Positions 1 to 23,415 of a DNA stretch of 64,000 bases are shown one piece after another; position 1 is the stretch's first letter, and every line of letters starts with the position of its first letter. The notes under the pieces were generated by a model. It worked only from the letters and a program-made list of their open reading frames with translations, was not told the origin of the DNA and did no database searches. The stretch lies in the NCBI RefSeq assembly GCF_041260155.1, contig NC_091941.1, forward strand, positions 20,159,747 through 20,223,746, read 5' to 3'. Origin of the DNA: Ptychodera flava. Taxonomy: Eukaryota > Hemichordata > Enteropneusta > Ptychoderidae. Both the position numbers and the translations under genes were made by a program.

Positions 1-677
1 ATTGTTTTGCTAAGTTATCCCTATATACCAAAAATCAGACCTCTAGCTCTATTGGCTCGCTCAAAATTAGATATGTGCATAATTAATGAGGTACAATATG
101 TGGCGTCATAAGCTGTCCCATCATACCATACATGAAGGGTGTAGCACTTGTGGTTACTGAGTTATGGACAAATATGTATATTTAAGGTCAAAGGTCACCG
201 AGGTCACGTAACATTTGTCAAAAAAATTGTATTGCTAAGTTATCCCTATATACCAAAAATCAGACCTCTAGCTCTATTGGCTCGCTCAAAATTAGATATG
301 TGCATAATTAATGAGGTACAATATGTGGTGTCATAAGGTGTCCCATCATACCATACATGAAGGCTGTAGCACTTGTGGTTACTGAGTTATGGACAAATAT
401 GTATATTTGAGGTCAAAGGTCACCGAGGTCACGTGACATTTTGTCAAAAAAATTGTTTTGCTAAGTTATCCCTATATACCAAAAATCAGACCTCTAGCTC
501 TATTGGCTCGCTCAAAATTAGATATGTGCATAATTAATGAGGTACAATATGTGGCGTCATAAGCTGTCCCATCATACCATATATGAAGGGTGGTAGCACT
601 TGTGGTTACTGAGTTATGGACAAATATGTATATTTGAGATCAAAGGTCCATCAAGGTCACATGACATTTTGTCAAAA
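1..677. repeat. Tandem repeat, three copies of a 225-226 bp unit
   Basis: Units begin at 1, 226 and 452 with almost identical sequence; each contains the phrases ctaagttatccctatatacc and gtggttactgagttatggac. The third copy ends near 677 in a gatatttgcgtgaacg phrase that also closes the array at 13.1-14.4 kb, so it may be the core of a pearl/Helentron-like element. Short reading frames across it are by-products of the repetition. Confidence 0.9.
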
Positions 678-1120
678 TATCCGAGATATTTGCGTGAACG
701 CAGCGTGTTCATTTTTAGCCGGATGCCGGCCAAATTGAACGGCTACTTTCGTATTTGGCCGGCTACTTTTCAGCACTGTTTCGCTCTCTGGCCCGGAAAT
801 TCTGGTTTTGATAACAATAATTAGATTTTTTTGGTGGTCTTGCAAGCCGCAGATAATATTTCAGAAGTGCCGATAGGGCTATATGTAGTCTAGCAATTTA
901 CGCGGTGAACTTGTTGCTATCACTGTAGTACCGCGATCAGCGAACGTGGTGTACTACACACTGGAATCGCTCTCGAGGTCAACCTGGCTCGCCCGATCAC
1001 AGCCCGAATTATTCCGACGTTCACATCGGGTATAGCCGAAAATTGGACTAACATACAATTACGTTATGCCCGCGAATAGCCGACCATTTCCGAATGAAGC
1101 CGACTTTTGTTTCGCTCAAA

Positions 1121-1560
1121 CGCGGAAGAGAAAGTCGACGCTTGAGAGCTTTGGTTTTCTGCGTAAGAGTAGGGCCTAGTCTGATGGGTTTGGTAGGTTT
1201 TTGATCAAATCTAAAGCGACCAAAAGTTACTGAGTCTCATTTTTCATACTTTCGAAACGCCACGTCAATCTATCCATGGTTGATCACGATGTCAATATTC
1301 AACTCAGTCGATCGACATCGCGTTTTGTGGAGGGGCCGTGGTTGTGTGCATCGCGGAAGAGAAAGTCGACGCTTGAAAACTTTGATTTTCTGACTTTGTC
1401 TGTTGATTTTTGGAGGTTTAGATCAAATCTAAACAACAAAAAATTACTTGGTCTCACTTTTCGTACTATTGAAACGTACGTCATCACAGTGTCAAATTTC
1501 AGGTCGACCGATATCGCGTTGTGTGTACTGTGTACTTTGTACACACACGGCGTAGTACAG
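1121..1560. repeat. Tandem duplication of a ~230 bp unit
   Basis: The phrase cggaagagaaagtcgacgct occurs near 1123 and again near 1353. Both copies continue with similar text (gatcaaatctaaa, then a cgatatcgcgtt/cgacatcgcgtt phrase). The copies are diverged. Between this block and 2040 I see only plain AT-rich sequence and no gene. Confidence 0.7.
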
Positions 1561-2039
1561 GCTGGCGTTCAGTGTCGTTAGTTTGAGGTTTTATCAAACA
1601 TGAACACTGAAATTTAGCTCTCTTTTTCAATTATATTCAACATCAGCAAAAAATCAATAATCAGCTCGCGGATTCGTTTTATTGTGAAATTAGTACAGTG
1701 AATTAAATTCACTGAAAATTGTGTTCCTATAATTCATTGAATTAAATAACTGCTTGATTTTACTGTATCGTCAATCAAGTTTATTTAAATCAGTAAAACA
1801 CTTTGTACAGCCAGGCTGGTCAGGATTCTAGCGGATCGTTATCTGGGTTGTGAAAACCCTAGGCCCCATTCTATGATGTATTTCAAAATGTTTGTTCAAG
1901 TCATGAGCTAAACATAATTCTACACACAGTCTGGTGAAATTTTGCTATTATCCTTGTCAACTGAATGCAGTTGACAGGCCTGAGTGATATCAAATTAATT
2001 TTTCTGACTTTTCTTTTAAACTTTATCCCTTGAAAACAT

Positions 2040-2875
2040 GTTGTAATTGGCAATGATAATGATTATTCTGTATACTGAAATGGTCTTTAATACTGTACAA
2101 GAATGCATAAAATTACTCCAAAATGTCTTCAAAATTTAAAAAGTTCTTGCCCACCCCGTCCCTGAAACCCTCCCCTTTGTGTGTGTTGAAATAACCTTTT
2201 ATACACTGTATAAGAATGCATGAAATTGCTCAGAAATGTCTTCAAATTTAAATATAATCCTAACACTCTCATGCTGAAATGGTCTTTCATACAATACAAT
2301 AATGCATGAAATTACTCCAAAATGTCTTCAAATTTTAAAATTTCCTGCACACAGGAGGGGACCCTCTCCCTGAAACCCTCCCTCCTGTGTGTATGTTGAA
2401 ATAACCTTTTATACACTGTATAAGAATGCATGAAATTGCTCAGAAATGTCTTCAAATTTAAATATAATCCTTAACACTCTCATGCTGAAATGGTTTTTCA
2501 TACAATACAATAATGCATGAAATTACTCCAAAATGTCTTCAAATTTTAAAAATTTCCTGCACACAGGGAGGGGACTCCCTCCCTGAAACCCTCCCTCCTG
2601 TGTGTATGTTGGAATAGCCTTTTATACACTGTATAAGAATGCATGAAATTGCTCAGAAATGTCTTCAAATTTAAATATAATCCTTAACACTCTCATGCTG
2701 AAATGGTTTTTCATACAATACAATAATGCATGAAATTACTCCAAAATGTCTTCAAATTTTAAAAATTTCTTGCACACAGGGAGGGGACCCCCTCCCTGAA
2801 ACCCTCCCTCCTGTGTGTATGTTGGAATAGCCTTTAATACACTGTATAAGAATGCATGAAATTGCTCAGAACTGT

Positions 2876-2876
<1 letters not shown>
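2040..2876. repeat. Tandem repeat, ~212 bp unit, about four copies
   Basis: The phrase aataatgcatgaaattactc recurs near 2290, 2500 and 2715, each followed by a ctccctgaaaccctccctcc stretch and a tatacactgtataagaatgc stretch. The first copy is the most diverged. The array ends directly in a long poly-C run. Confidence 0.88.

Positions 2877-2907
<31 letters not shown>
2877..2907 (+). repeat. Poly-C homopolymer, 31 bases
   Basis: An unbroken run of C, followed by gcccgccc. The exact length is unlikely to be reliable in any assembly. It marks the right edge of the 212-bp array. Confidence 0.9.
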
Positions 2908-2908
<1 letters not shown>

Positions 2909-2989
2909 CCCGCCCAGGGAACCAGGTTGCACACAGAAGCTAACCGCCTACTTTTCTGAATTTTCCGCCTACTTCAAAAGTTTTTGAGA

Positions 2990-3076
2990 ACCCTGGAACG
3001 GATGGACTCACGGATGGACGAACAGACGGACATGACCCAATCTATAAGCTCACTGGACTTCATCCGTGGGGACTAA
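2990..3076 (+). mobile_element. Pearl/Helentron-like 3' tail fragment
   Basis: Diverged copy of the tail module seen intact at 14.33-14.42 kb: a degenerate GGAC-rich microsatellite (ggatggactcacggatgg), then gacatgaccc, cctataag-like text and a terminal tccgtggggacta phrase. The upstream core repeat is missing here. Family assignment is inferred from structure only. Confidence 0.6.
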
Positions 3077-3079
3077 AAA

Positions 3080-3740
3080 TTGTGTCACTGCATCCTTTTG
3101 GCAATATGAATACGATGAGAAACTAAATTTTTATTTTTTGTGGCCTTATACATGGGAGTCTATGGAGATCTGCCTTATACATGGGAGTCTATGGACGTGT
3201 AAACTAAAAATATGCAAATTTCACCACGATTTGCCCAAATTTGGGAAAGGTCACTCCTATGCACTTCCATACCAAGTTTCAAATCAATCGGACTAGTGGT
3301 TTCAGAGCAGGAGATTTTTTGACCAAAAATGGGAGAAAATTACAAAAAAATTCATGAAAAATAGCAAGTCCAAGATACTGACCCAAGATGCACACAATCA
3401 TTTCATGTCAGCCCAAAGTACTTACATGCTAATTTTTCATGTAATCTGCTCAGTGGTTATTGAGTTTTTTCAATTTTGACTGTTTTTTACATTTTTTTCA
3501 CTTAATTTACATATTTTTGGCAATGACAACTTCATTTGAACAAAATCTCATCTACAGCCCATCATCCATGTACACATCAAATATCAAGATGAAATGTACA
3601 GCGGTTTTGGAGTTTTTGATGTTGACGGACAGACATACAGACATACAGACATACAGACATACATACATACAGACATTTTCCTAGCCTATAAGAATAGCTT
3701 CCATTGCCATATATACATATGGCTATGGGAGCTAACAAGG
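3080..3740 (+). mobile_element. Pearl/Helentron-like element with ACAG/ACAT microsatellite and terminal hairpin
   Basis: The body carries the paired phrase catgggagtctatgga (3149-3195) and a repeat-like non-coding block. It is followed by a tetranucleotide microsatellite of acag/acat units (about 3630-3677) and then, at about 3690-3735, a near-perfect hairpin: agcttccattgccatat pairs with atatggctatgggagct. Core repeat, tetranucleotide microsatellite and 3' hairpin is the layout described for pearl elements and non-autonomous Helentrons (established knowledge); membership is inference. Confidence 0.6.
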
Positions 3741-5364
3741 ATGCAGGTTGACCAACACAAGTGTAAATAGGGTGGACTCCTGCTGACATCAGAGCTATGT
3801 CAAAACTATGCAAACACTTGTCTGAAATTTTGTTTTGACTTGGAATTACACCCACAGGAATGGCAAATGGGGTTTTCTGACCATTCACGTCGTTATGGAA
3901 ACTGTAAAAATTGCTTGTCAAACTATCCAACTTCGGCACGAGAGAAAATTTTTCTGAATATATGTTGGTGGAAGCCAATGTCATTCCTGCATTGCTATAT
4001 TTAGTTATAAACCTACAATAACAATCAGGGTTATTTAGACAATGGTTGCATGCATGATGTGGGTTTCTCCCCATTCAACATGGTCAGATCTTGATGCCAA
4101 GCCAGCTACGGAAGTATAATTATCTTCATTGCAGTGAAAATCAGTGAGTGATATTCCAATTTTTACAGAAACTTAAAGTGCTGTCACTTCTCAAAAATTA
4201 ACAGCATGGATTTTGGGGAAGATATCACTCTATGCTACAGTTCAGCTGTTCTGACTATGGTGGCAACCAAGAGAATCCAACAAGCTGGTCATAATGGCGC
4301 CCTCAGAGTCAGAAACACCCATTTCTGACACTGAAGCACATAAGAACAATGAATTACCTGATTCTCATGAAAGATGATGGCATAATATGTTCCAGGATGG
4401 CTGGACAGCAAATTCTTGATATAAAGCATTCAGAAATATTTTTTTGTCTTCAGGCCAAAACAATGAAGTCTATGTCTGATGCAGTGGAAACTGTATGGGT
4501 TGAAGATCAAGCATCTTCCCGTTATATCAAAGTTTGGGTTTTTTTTCCACAAGTGTGTGTTTTCCAAGATATAATAAACTCACCTCCTAAAGAAATGAAA
4601 TCTTTCTGTGTATATCATCAGAGGTCTTGTCTTTTCAAAAAACCAAACTCTTGATCTTGAGATGTTGGATTGTTTTGTGTACCTGCAATAATCAAAGAAC
4701 ACACTGACATTGTTGAAAGAATGTCAACGGCTCACTATATTTTCTCTGTCATATGTGTATGAGGGTATTAAGTTAGTTTTCATGCACCACTTACATCTTT
4801 ACATAATTTTTTCCACAAACAAAATACCATTCTGTTCAGGGATTGGAATGAGACGGCTATTCATATTTTATTATTGGTGATATATGACAAGCAGAAGAAA
4901 ACAGTGAGAAGACAATAAAATGCAGTATGTGTGAGGGTGTTGAAGTGTTATTGTCTTTTTTGTGATATTTTCAAACACCATATTTCAATGTCAACAGTCA
5001 ATATTCAATTTTGAGATTACTGATGGATCACATAAAATTGAGGCAAAAAAGGTTTCAGAGTCCAACTTTTCAAATCACTGCCAATTTTCAGTGGATATGC
5101 TCTGTAAGTGTGTTGTCTCTTTAATTGGTGCTACACAACACAGGGCATGCACCACAACTTTGTAATAACCATACAGTATCTGATAACTTGAGAGCTTCTA
5201 CTTTGATCTTTACGGCTATGATTTCATTCCAAGAACATTTTCCCTCTCTAACATAAAACTAACAAACTCTGCAATAAAAAAACCATATGACATGGTTACG
5301 AGAAAAAAAACATCTGCAGCAAAAAAAAAGAAGTTCTGAGTCTGTAGTTGGAGAGGTCACTCAC
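3741..5364. other. Intergenic or terminal-intron sequence, no gene recognised
   Basis: Two open frames exist here (minus, 4074 down to 3577; plus, 4349-4654), but neither resembles a family I recognise and neither has convincing splice sites. I looked here for the last UTP25 exons on the minus strand (the conserved YELPTYPHFY-type region) and did not find them. Otherwise AT-rich unique sequence. Confidence 0.6.
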
Positions 5365-17274
<11,910 letters not shown>

Positions 17275-17875
17275 GCTGTTCACTATCCCAGTATATTCAA
17301 CATATTAGCAAATTTCATTGGCTACCACTCAATACGTTAGCCAATCACATAAAGTTTTGTATAGGTTGTTTCGTTCCCAAATTTGAAGTATTTTTTACTT
17401 TGTAGTATACATATTCGTTAATTTCAATTTAGTAGTGTCGACATGTTGCGTGATTTTTCGCTAAAAACATAATGACAAGGTATAAAAAATATATATTATA
17501 GAATACATACATAACCGTTAAGCGATAAATGTACTTAAATAAACACAACATATCTACAATATTTACGAAGTTTGTGTTGCATTTGCAAAACTCACATCTG
17601 TGTTGTGACAGCGTTCTTTCTGCAGGGAAGTGAGCGTGCTAGCTGGGGGCACGTCGTCAAATGGTAAAGTCTCTCGCAAAGAGTCATAACTCGGGTTATC
17701 CTTCAGTCAAGTTTGTCTTCAGTTAAGCAAGAGTTAATTTCCAACGTTCTGCATATCGTGCTGTCAACCGTGATTCCGACATTGGCCGTTTTAATTTGAC
17801 ATACACCGCCGCCATTGTGCGCTCACGTGGTACATAGCTTGGGTCTCTCATACCACGCTGGGACATTTTGACTCG
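17275..17875. promoter_or_regulatory. Shared divergent promoter region, with RBM4-like 5' UTR exon
   Basis: UTP25 starts leftward at 17274 and the RBM4-like gene runs rightward. No gene lies between. The right part holds a CACGTG E-box (17824-17829) and a GCCGCCATT site (17808-17816) resembling a YY1 element. A probable non-coding first exon of the RBM4-like gene ends at the donor actcg/gtaagc (exon end 17875). I see no TATA box in a convincing position. Sequence to the left of 17275, inside UTP25 exon 1, is locally GC- and CpG-richer. Confidence 0.6.
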
Positions 17876-19479
17876 GTAAGCTAAAACAACTTACTATTTC
17901 TTGTTTTCATCATTGTCAGATTTAAATAAAAAAAAATTCAAACTTTTGTATTAAGAGTACATTCTTTTCATCAGAAATAATGTTTCATATCCAAAACGAA
18001 CCCGTTCGCCAGTCAATCGCGATGTGGGATTTGTAAAATTATAATAATGTTCATGTATTCTTTTGTTGTGCATGAAGAACAAAATGAAAGGCTGAAACAC
18101 GACATTCAGCGTCATTTTGTCTTAATACATCGTGTATCAGTCAAATGTATTACTCTTGGGTTAATAATGTCTTCAATCATGATGTAAGCAGTGCAGTTAC
18201 TATTTACTACTACACTGATAGATTCCTCTCCAGTACCTGGGCTTGACAGGCAAGTCGTTAGAGCGGAAATAAACTGAGAAGTCGCTGAACTCTGTTGCTC
18301 GAAATATAAATGAATGGTAGCGAATTGGTGAGACACAACAAATGGTTTCAAATTAGTACAGATTTTCTCACCTACATAGCATAATGTGCATACGTTATGT
18401 CTTCTCAATTGAGCAAAATCGGCCAGGGTGTGCCCATTTTGAATGCTAGATAATTGTTCATGTTAGAATTACATTTTAATCCTGTCAATGTATCATATTT
18501 TGTTGGATGCCATTACCAGAGTATATAGCTCGACTTTGCAGAAAAACAAAATGTTGCCAGCTAGTTAATTGATAATCCATCATCTTATCTGCATAGAAAA
18601 TTGGCTGTGTTCAAAGGTCACAGTTCTGGCATTGAATTTACTGTTTGTGGGGGCCAGATTATGCCAAGGACACAAGACTTGGCCTGTTTCACTACAAAGA
18701 GCTATGGTTAGTTAGTGATGTTTGTGGTGTAATTATGTTTTCCGTGCAAAAATGTCTACAATAGAGAAAATAATGTGATGTTTTCTACCTCTGGTATCCC
18801 CAGTATACCTTGACCTTATGCCCAAACAGAAATTTTAATGTCATCGCATACACAAGAGATGCTCATAATGTACTTGGACTTTCTGTCAAAGAGTGAATTA
18901 TCAAGATGGAATACACCTTAGGTGGAAAAATACACTGCGGTAGTTTACACAACCGTTAAAACAGAACCAAACCCTCCAGTCATGTTAGGGTTAATGACGA
19001 CAATTCATTTACTATCAACACCCTCTTTGATATGATGCTGATTGATGCAAATGAAATCAGCCTTGATGACGACTCTCACCCACACCCTCTGCCTAGGGTG
19101 AGACATGGTGAGGAGTCATATGAAACTGTATAAGGTGCATCGAATTGGGGCAAAGACCTATTAGTAGATGGTCTTGGTTACACGTACAGTTGAAAAAGTA
19201 ATAGGCATGGAGGAAGTGGGAACACTACTTCGCAATTTATTGTTAGAGGAAAACGACTCAACTGTGCAGGCACAGTATTGCAGAATGGTGGAAATTTCTT
19301 GCGCAGTCAACATGACCATAATCACCAGGCCAAGCCATAACGAAAGTTAAGGCGACGGTTATGGTTAAAGACATTGCTTAAAGAAACCTATTCCACTCTG
19401 CATCTGATATTGTTGAGAAAATAATGGTTCAAAATGATTTGCTCAATGAACCTTAAAGTGGCCAAGTAGTACCACCTAA

Positions 19480-20330
19480 CCTTATCCATGCAGCAAATAG
19501 GCTATGACAAAGTATGCATCTGGACAACCTGCATGATCTAGATTTTGAGGTGGTGGCAGACTTTCTGAAAAAGATATCATTTTTCAATGCCGTCCACAAT
19601 CTTCCATTCCACACATTGGAACAGTTGCGTATTCTCTGCAAAGCCAAAACTTGGTACATGGATTCCACATTTAAGATCGTGCGAGGTCCATTCGGTCAAT
19701 TCTTTTCAATGCACTTGTTTGTGAAGAGCAACACTAAGTGAAACAGATCCCCTTGGCATTTTGCCTTATGTCCAAGAGGGAAAAAAGAAACTACAAAAAA
19801 GTGCTCTAAAGTATTGACAGGTTTGCACCATCCGTTAGTGTAAAGAAAGTTTATTATGGACTTAGACACAGCAGCTTGGAGGGCAGTGAAGAGTGTTTTC
19901 CCCCTGGGAAACATTTGAGGTTGCTGTTTCCATTGGACGCAAGTGGTATGGCACAAAGTCCAGTTCCTTGGGCCTCCATGTAGCGTAAAGGAAAAATGAC
20001 AATGTTCACAAATACATTTGTCAGTTGTTGGTATTACCATTCTTGCCACATCAACACATAGTTGCAACATTTGAAATGCTTGTGATCAACATGGATTACT
20101 ATCACGATGTGGCCTTCTTCGACATGGAGCGGTTACTTGCAAAGTATTTGCACCTATAGTGATGTCAAGGGCTGGCATCGTATTAGTGGCAAAGCTGGTT
20201 GCAGCCAACTACAACTATACATGCTGATTCCTCTGCTTCACCATGGAGCATGTTCAACAAGTGTACAAGTTAAACTTGTAAAGGGAGGAAAATCGAAAAG
20301 ATACTGCCACGACCTTTAACAGAGTCTGCA
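19480..20330 (+). pseudogene. Decayed MULE-type transposase
   Basis: Plus-strand frames read WYMDSTFKIVRGPFGQFFSM (about 19651-19710), then, across stops and frame changes, FALC/LMS-like, AAWRAVKSVFP and FHWTQVVWHKVQ-like stretches. This is the order found in the MULE transposase catalytic domain, where D[G/S]TFK carries the first catalytic aspartate (established knowledge). Stops (for example after FVKSNTK at 19738-19740) and several frame changes make it inactive. It sits in intron 1 of the RBM4-like gene, same strand. I found no terminal inverted repeats. Confidence 0.75.
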
Positions 20331-20522
20331 ATCAAGGTGGTAACCCTTAGGTGGTAGCGAAAATACACTGTACAGAACCAAACCGTCTGGCATAATGGTC
20401 TCAAATTTTCAAGACGGTACACAGTTCTTAAAGAGTAAATGCCATGTGAAACCGAAACAAGGAATTAGATCCTAGGTATTATTTAAATTTAAGAAATTTT
20501 TTCCAATATATTTTCAGGAAAC

Positions 20523-22821
20523 ATGACAAAACTATTCATCGGTAACCTGTCGAAGAGTGTGCAGAGCAGGGATTTGAGGGAGCTCTTTGAAAAGTATGGC
20601 AAAGTGTCAGAATGTGATGTCATCAAGAACTACGGCTTTGTGGTAAGTGCACTAAATGTTCCAATTCTGTAGCTTTAAAATCCATCGTGTTATTTCCAGG
20701 CTCTGTAAGCCCAAGCCTTGTCCCTGATATTGCAACATGCGTTCTACATTTCTAAATGACATTGGGTCTATGCCACTTTTGATACTGACATATTTGATTG
20801 TATGGATCAGTGTCTATACGCTTCTGGAAGTTTTGAAAAGTGCTTGAATTTTAAAGCCTCCTTGAAAGTCTGTGAAAATGAAATTGAGTCCTGAAATGTT
20901 CTGGAAAATCTACCCGTGACATTTCAAAAATGTTGAAATAATCAGTCATATTGCAAATAATGATATGTGTAAAATGATACATCGTAAAATGCTACCTGGC
21001 AAATGGTATATTGGACCTCGTAAAGTCCTTGAAAATTTGTGAAAAAGTGCTTCAAGTCTTTGAATTTGAAATGACTTTGAGTGTAAATAAAAAAAATGTT
21101 TATAGTGTGTTGTCAACCAAGACCAATATTTAATGTACTTTGTGTTGTTTTGTCACAGCATATGATTAAAGAAAATGAAGCTAAAGAGGCCATGGATGCC
21201 CTCAATTCAAAGGAGTTCATGGGAACAAACATAAAAGTACAGGTAAGGCACACCGGTATACCAACAGATATTAAACCAATACCATGATTAATGTTTCAAA
21301 TAAAATTACCTCACATGGGGTACAGACAACTGTTAGCTGTCTTATGTAGCTGCAGTCAGTAGTACATGACAGTGTTTTCTTTGCAGCGTTTGACTTCAAA
21401 TTGTAAAGAAACCTCAAATTTGCATAGCTCTGTTTAGGAAATGAGTGTTCATATGTAGTTTCTGTACACATTGTATATGGACAGACTAATAACCATGCTC
21501 AAAACTGTTATGCTTCACATTGTTTGCTATTATAATAGTTAAGAACACACAGTGCAGTGCCATCGGATGATAAGCCTCAATCTTTCATGACAGCTTTTTC
21601 TGTTGCCAACTCTCTTTATTCTCTATCCTCGTCAAGATGTCTACAAGTCGAGTACACAAGACACCAGGAATGGGCAGCAAGGGAGAGTGTTTCAAGTGTG
21701 GCAGGCAAGGCCATTGGTCCCGTGATTGTCCAAGGGGAGGGGGAGACAGGTGAGCTTTGTTGGAATTTCTCTCCTATTGCAATCCTCTTCTCTTGTTATC
21801 ACTGGCATTTTTTGTTCAGCAATTTTCTGTGAAGAACAAAGCACTGACACAGAAAGAAGAGAAACCATGTAGGATATATGGAGTACATATATCTTTTCTT
21901 CCTGTTTGTGTACTTCATTGTCAAAATATAGCAAAATCATTCTCAGACTTGAAATCTGTGCCAAACTGCAGTAACTTAAGCGTCATCTAGATTAAGAAGC
22001 ACAGCTCATGGTTGCAAAGTTGTTAATGATAAATGTGTTTTTTCAAGGGGCAGAGACAGGGGCCGAGACAGAGACAGAGATCGGGAACGAGATCGTTACG
22101 GACCACCACTACGTGACAGGTACTGGGATTATCCTCCCCCACCAAGGCGTGAATTGCCACCACCAGACTATGACAGAGATCGCATGTATGACCCTTACAG
22201 AAGACCCCCAGACTACCCAGATCCATACTACAGGAGTCGCAGCAGAAGCCCCATTGGCAGACGTTACCCGTCTCCACCTCCTTACTCAAGAAGACCGATG
22301 GAACCAGGGTAAAGTTGCCTCTGTGTTGATAATTATGGCGATTTCATTTCTTTCATTCTGAAGAATAGTATGATTGTAAATATAAAAAAATTAAGTGTGT
22401 ATAGTTTGTAAGACTGACGTGCAATGTTTAAATATTTGTTTCAGATTCTATGAAAGGCCACCAGTACCGCCTCGACCAAGGGATCCATACCTCGACTTTC
22501 CACCAAGGAGGTAAGAATTGGGTTTGTATGGAAAATTGCTGAATAGAAAAGGAGATAAAAAAACTGACATGTTGCAAACCAGATGTTAAAAGTACCTTTT
22601 TCGTTTCAGTGTTGAGTGAAAGTGATTACAGAAAAGTGTCTGTAAAGATTGCCAGACTTAGTTCTCTGAGTTCTCCGTGAAATTCTGCGTGTGAATACAA
22701 TAATGTTTTAAAGATTTTTCTACTGCCCATCCCTTCCAGCTATCCGAGCCGTATGAGTCCCCCACCTCGCAGTCTCCGCGGACCACCACCACCGTTACCG
22801 CCGCGTAACCACGTGTATTGA
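20523..22821 (+). CDS. RBM4/lark-like RNA-binding protein, single RRM plus CCHC knuckle
   Basis: RNA-binding protein of the RBM4/lark type, a family that acts in alternative splicing and translation (known). Coding exons: 20523-20642, 21159-21242, 21637-21749, 22048-22308, 22445-22510, 22740-22821; all phases agree and give 241 residues. Domains: RRM at about 3-68 with RNP2 LFIGNL and RNP1 KNYGFV; then [13 protein letters not shown], the RBM4 linker signature; zinc knuckle [14 protein letters not shown] (C-x2-C-x4-H-x4-C) at about 85-98; an RD/RE-rich stretch, an SRSRSP motif, and a proline-rich tail to the TGA at 22819-22821. The ATG follows an acceptor at 20518, so the 5' UTR is spliced from the exon ending at 17875. 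Human RBM4 has two RRMs; here there is one, whose second half resembles the human second RRM. SRSF7 has the same domain order, but the linker and RRM favour RBM4. Two AATAAA signals follow. Confidence 0.92.
20815..21080. repeat. Dispersed repeat, inverted relative of the 9.9 kb block
   Basis: Repeated phrases ccttgaaagtctgtgaaaat, gtccttgaaaatttgtg and gtgcttcaagtctttgaatt, in the opposite sense to the block at 9.89-10.18 kb. Lies in the second intron of the RBM4-like gene, just before exon 21159. Confidence 0.45.
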
Positions 22822-23224
22822 GCAGCTACATTGGGATTGACTCGTCAGAGGCGTGAGAATATCGGCTCAGAAGATTTATCTACTCTAAAGAACTTTGTTC
22901 ATTTATCATTCGTAATCCATTTTTTGTTTATACTAACATGATGTCGTAGAAATTTATGCAAGAAACTAAACGATTCCACGAAAAGTTGATTCACATTCTC
23001 AGATGGTTGTATCAGCATGATGCTATGAAGTACGTTTGATCAGTTCTCCATATCGGGTTTATACAACAGTTCCTAGAATTTAGACATTTTATGAAGAAAT
23101 TAGCAGTTTAGCAAACCGTGTGTTTTTTCAATTGATATTTTTAACTTCTTATTTGGACAGTATCGTTGTCACGTGTCGATTGTTTGTTACAAATCGGTGA
23201 TGTTACCATGCGTGTTGATATTTA

Positions 23225-23259
23225 AATAAAGGCTGGAAATGCAATTGCGAAAAAATAAA
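23225..23259 (+). terminator. Two AATAAA polyadenylation signals for the RBM4-like gene
   Basis: AATAAA at 23225-23230 and again at 23254-23259, about 400-440 bases after the stop codon, giving a plausible 3' UTR length. No coding sequence lies between the stop and these signals. Confidence 0.65.
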
Positions 23260-23415
23260 TTGGGCTTCTGTGTATCGGTCAAGATTACGTAAGAAACGAT
23301 TGGACGAATGTGTGCTATTACATGGCATTTCAACTCCTCTTAGCAACTCGGAGTTTGCCACAAGTGACTAGTAATTGAAGATTGCGTGGATCAATTCTTC
23401 CGTCTTCTCCAGCTG

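Noticed and set aside
3577..4074. 165-codon minus-strand frame with many cysteines
   Set aside because: Part of it covers the microsatellite and hairpin tail of a repeat element; no domain recognised and no match to the missing UTP25 end.
21557..21832. Plus-strand 91-codon frame overlapping the RBM4-like zinc-knuckle exon
   Set aside because: A shadow frame; the spliced frame gives the CCHC knuckle.
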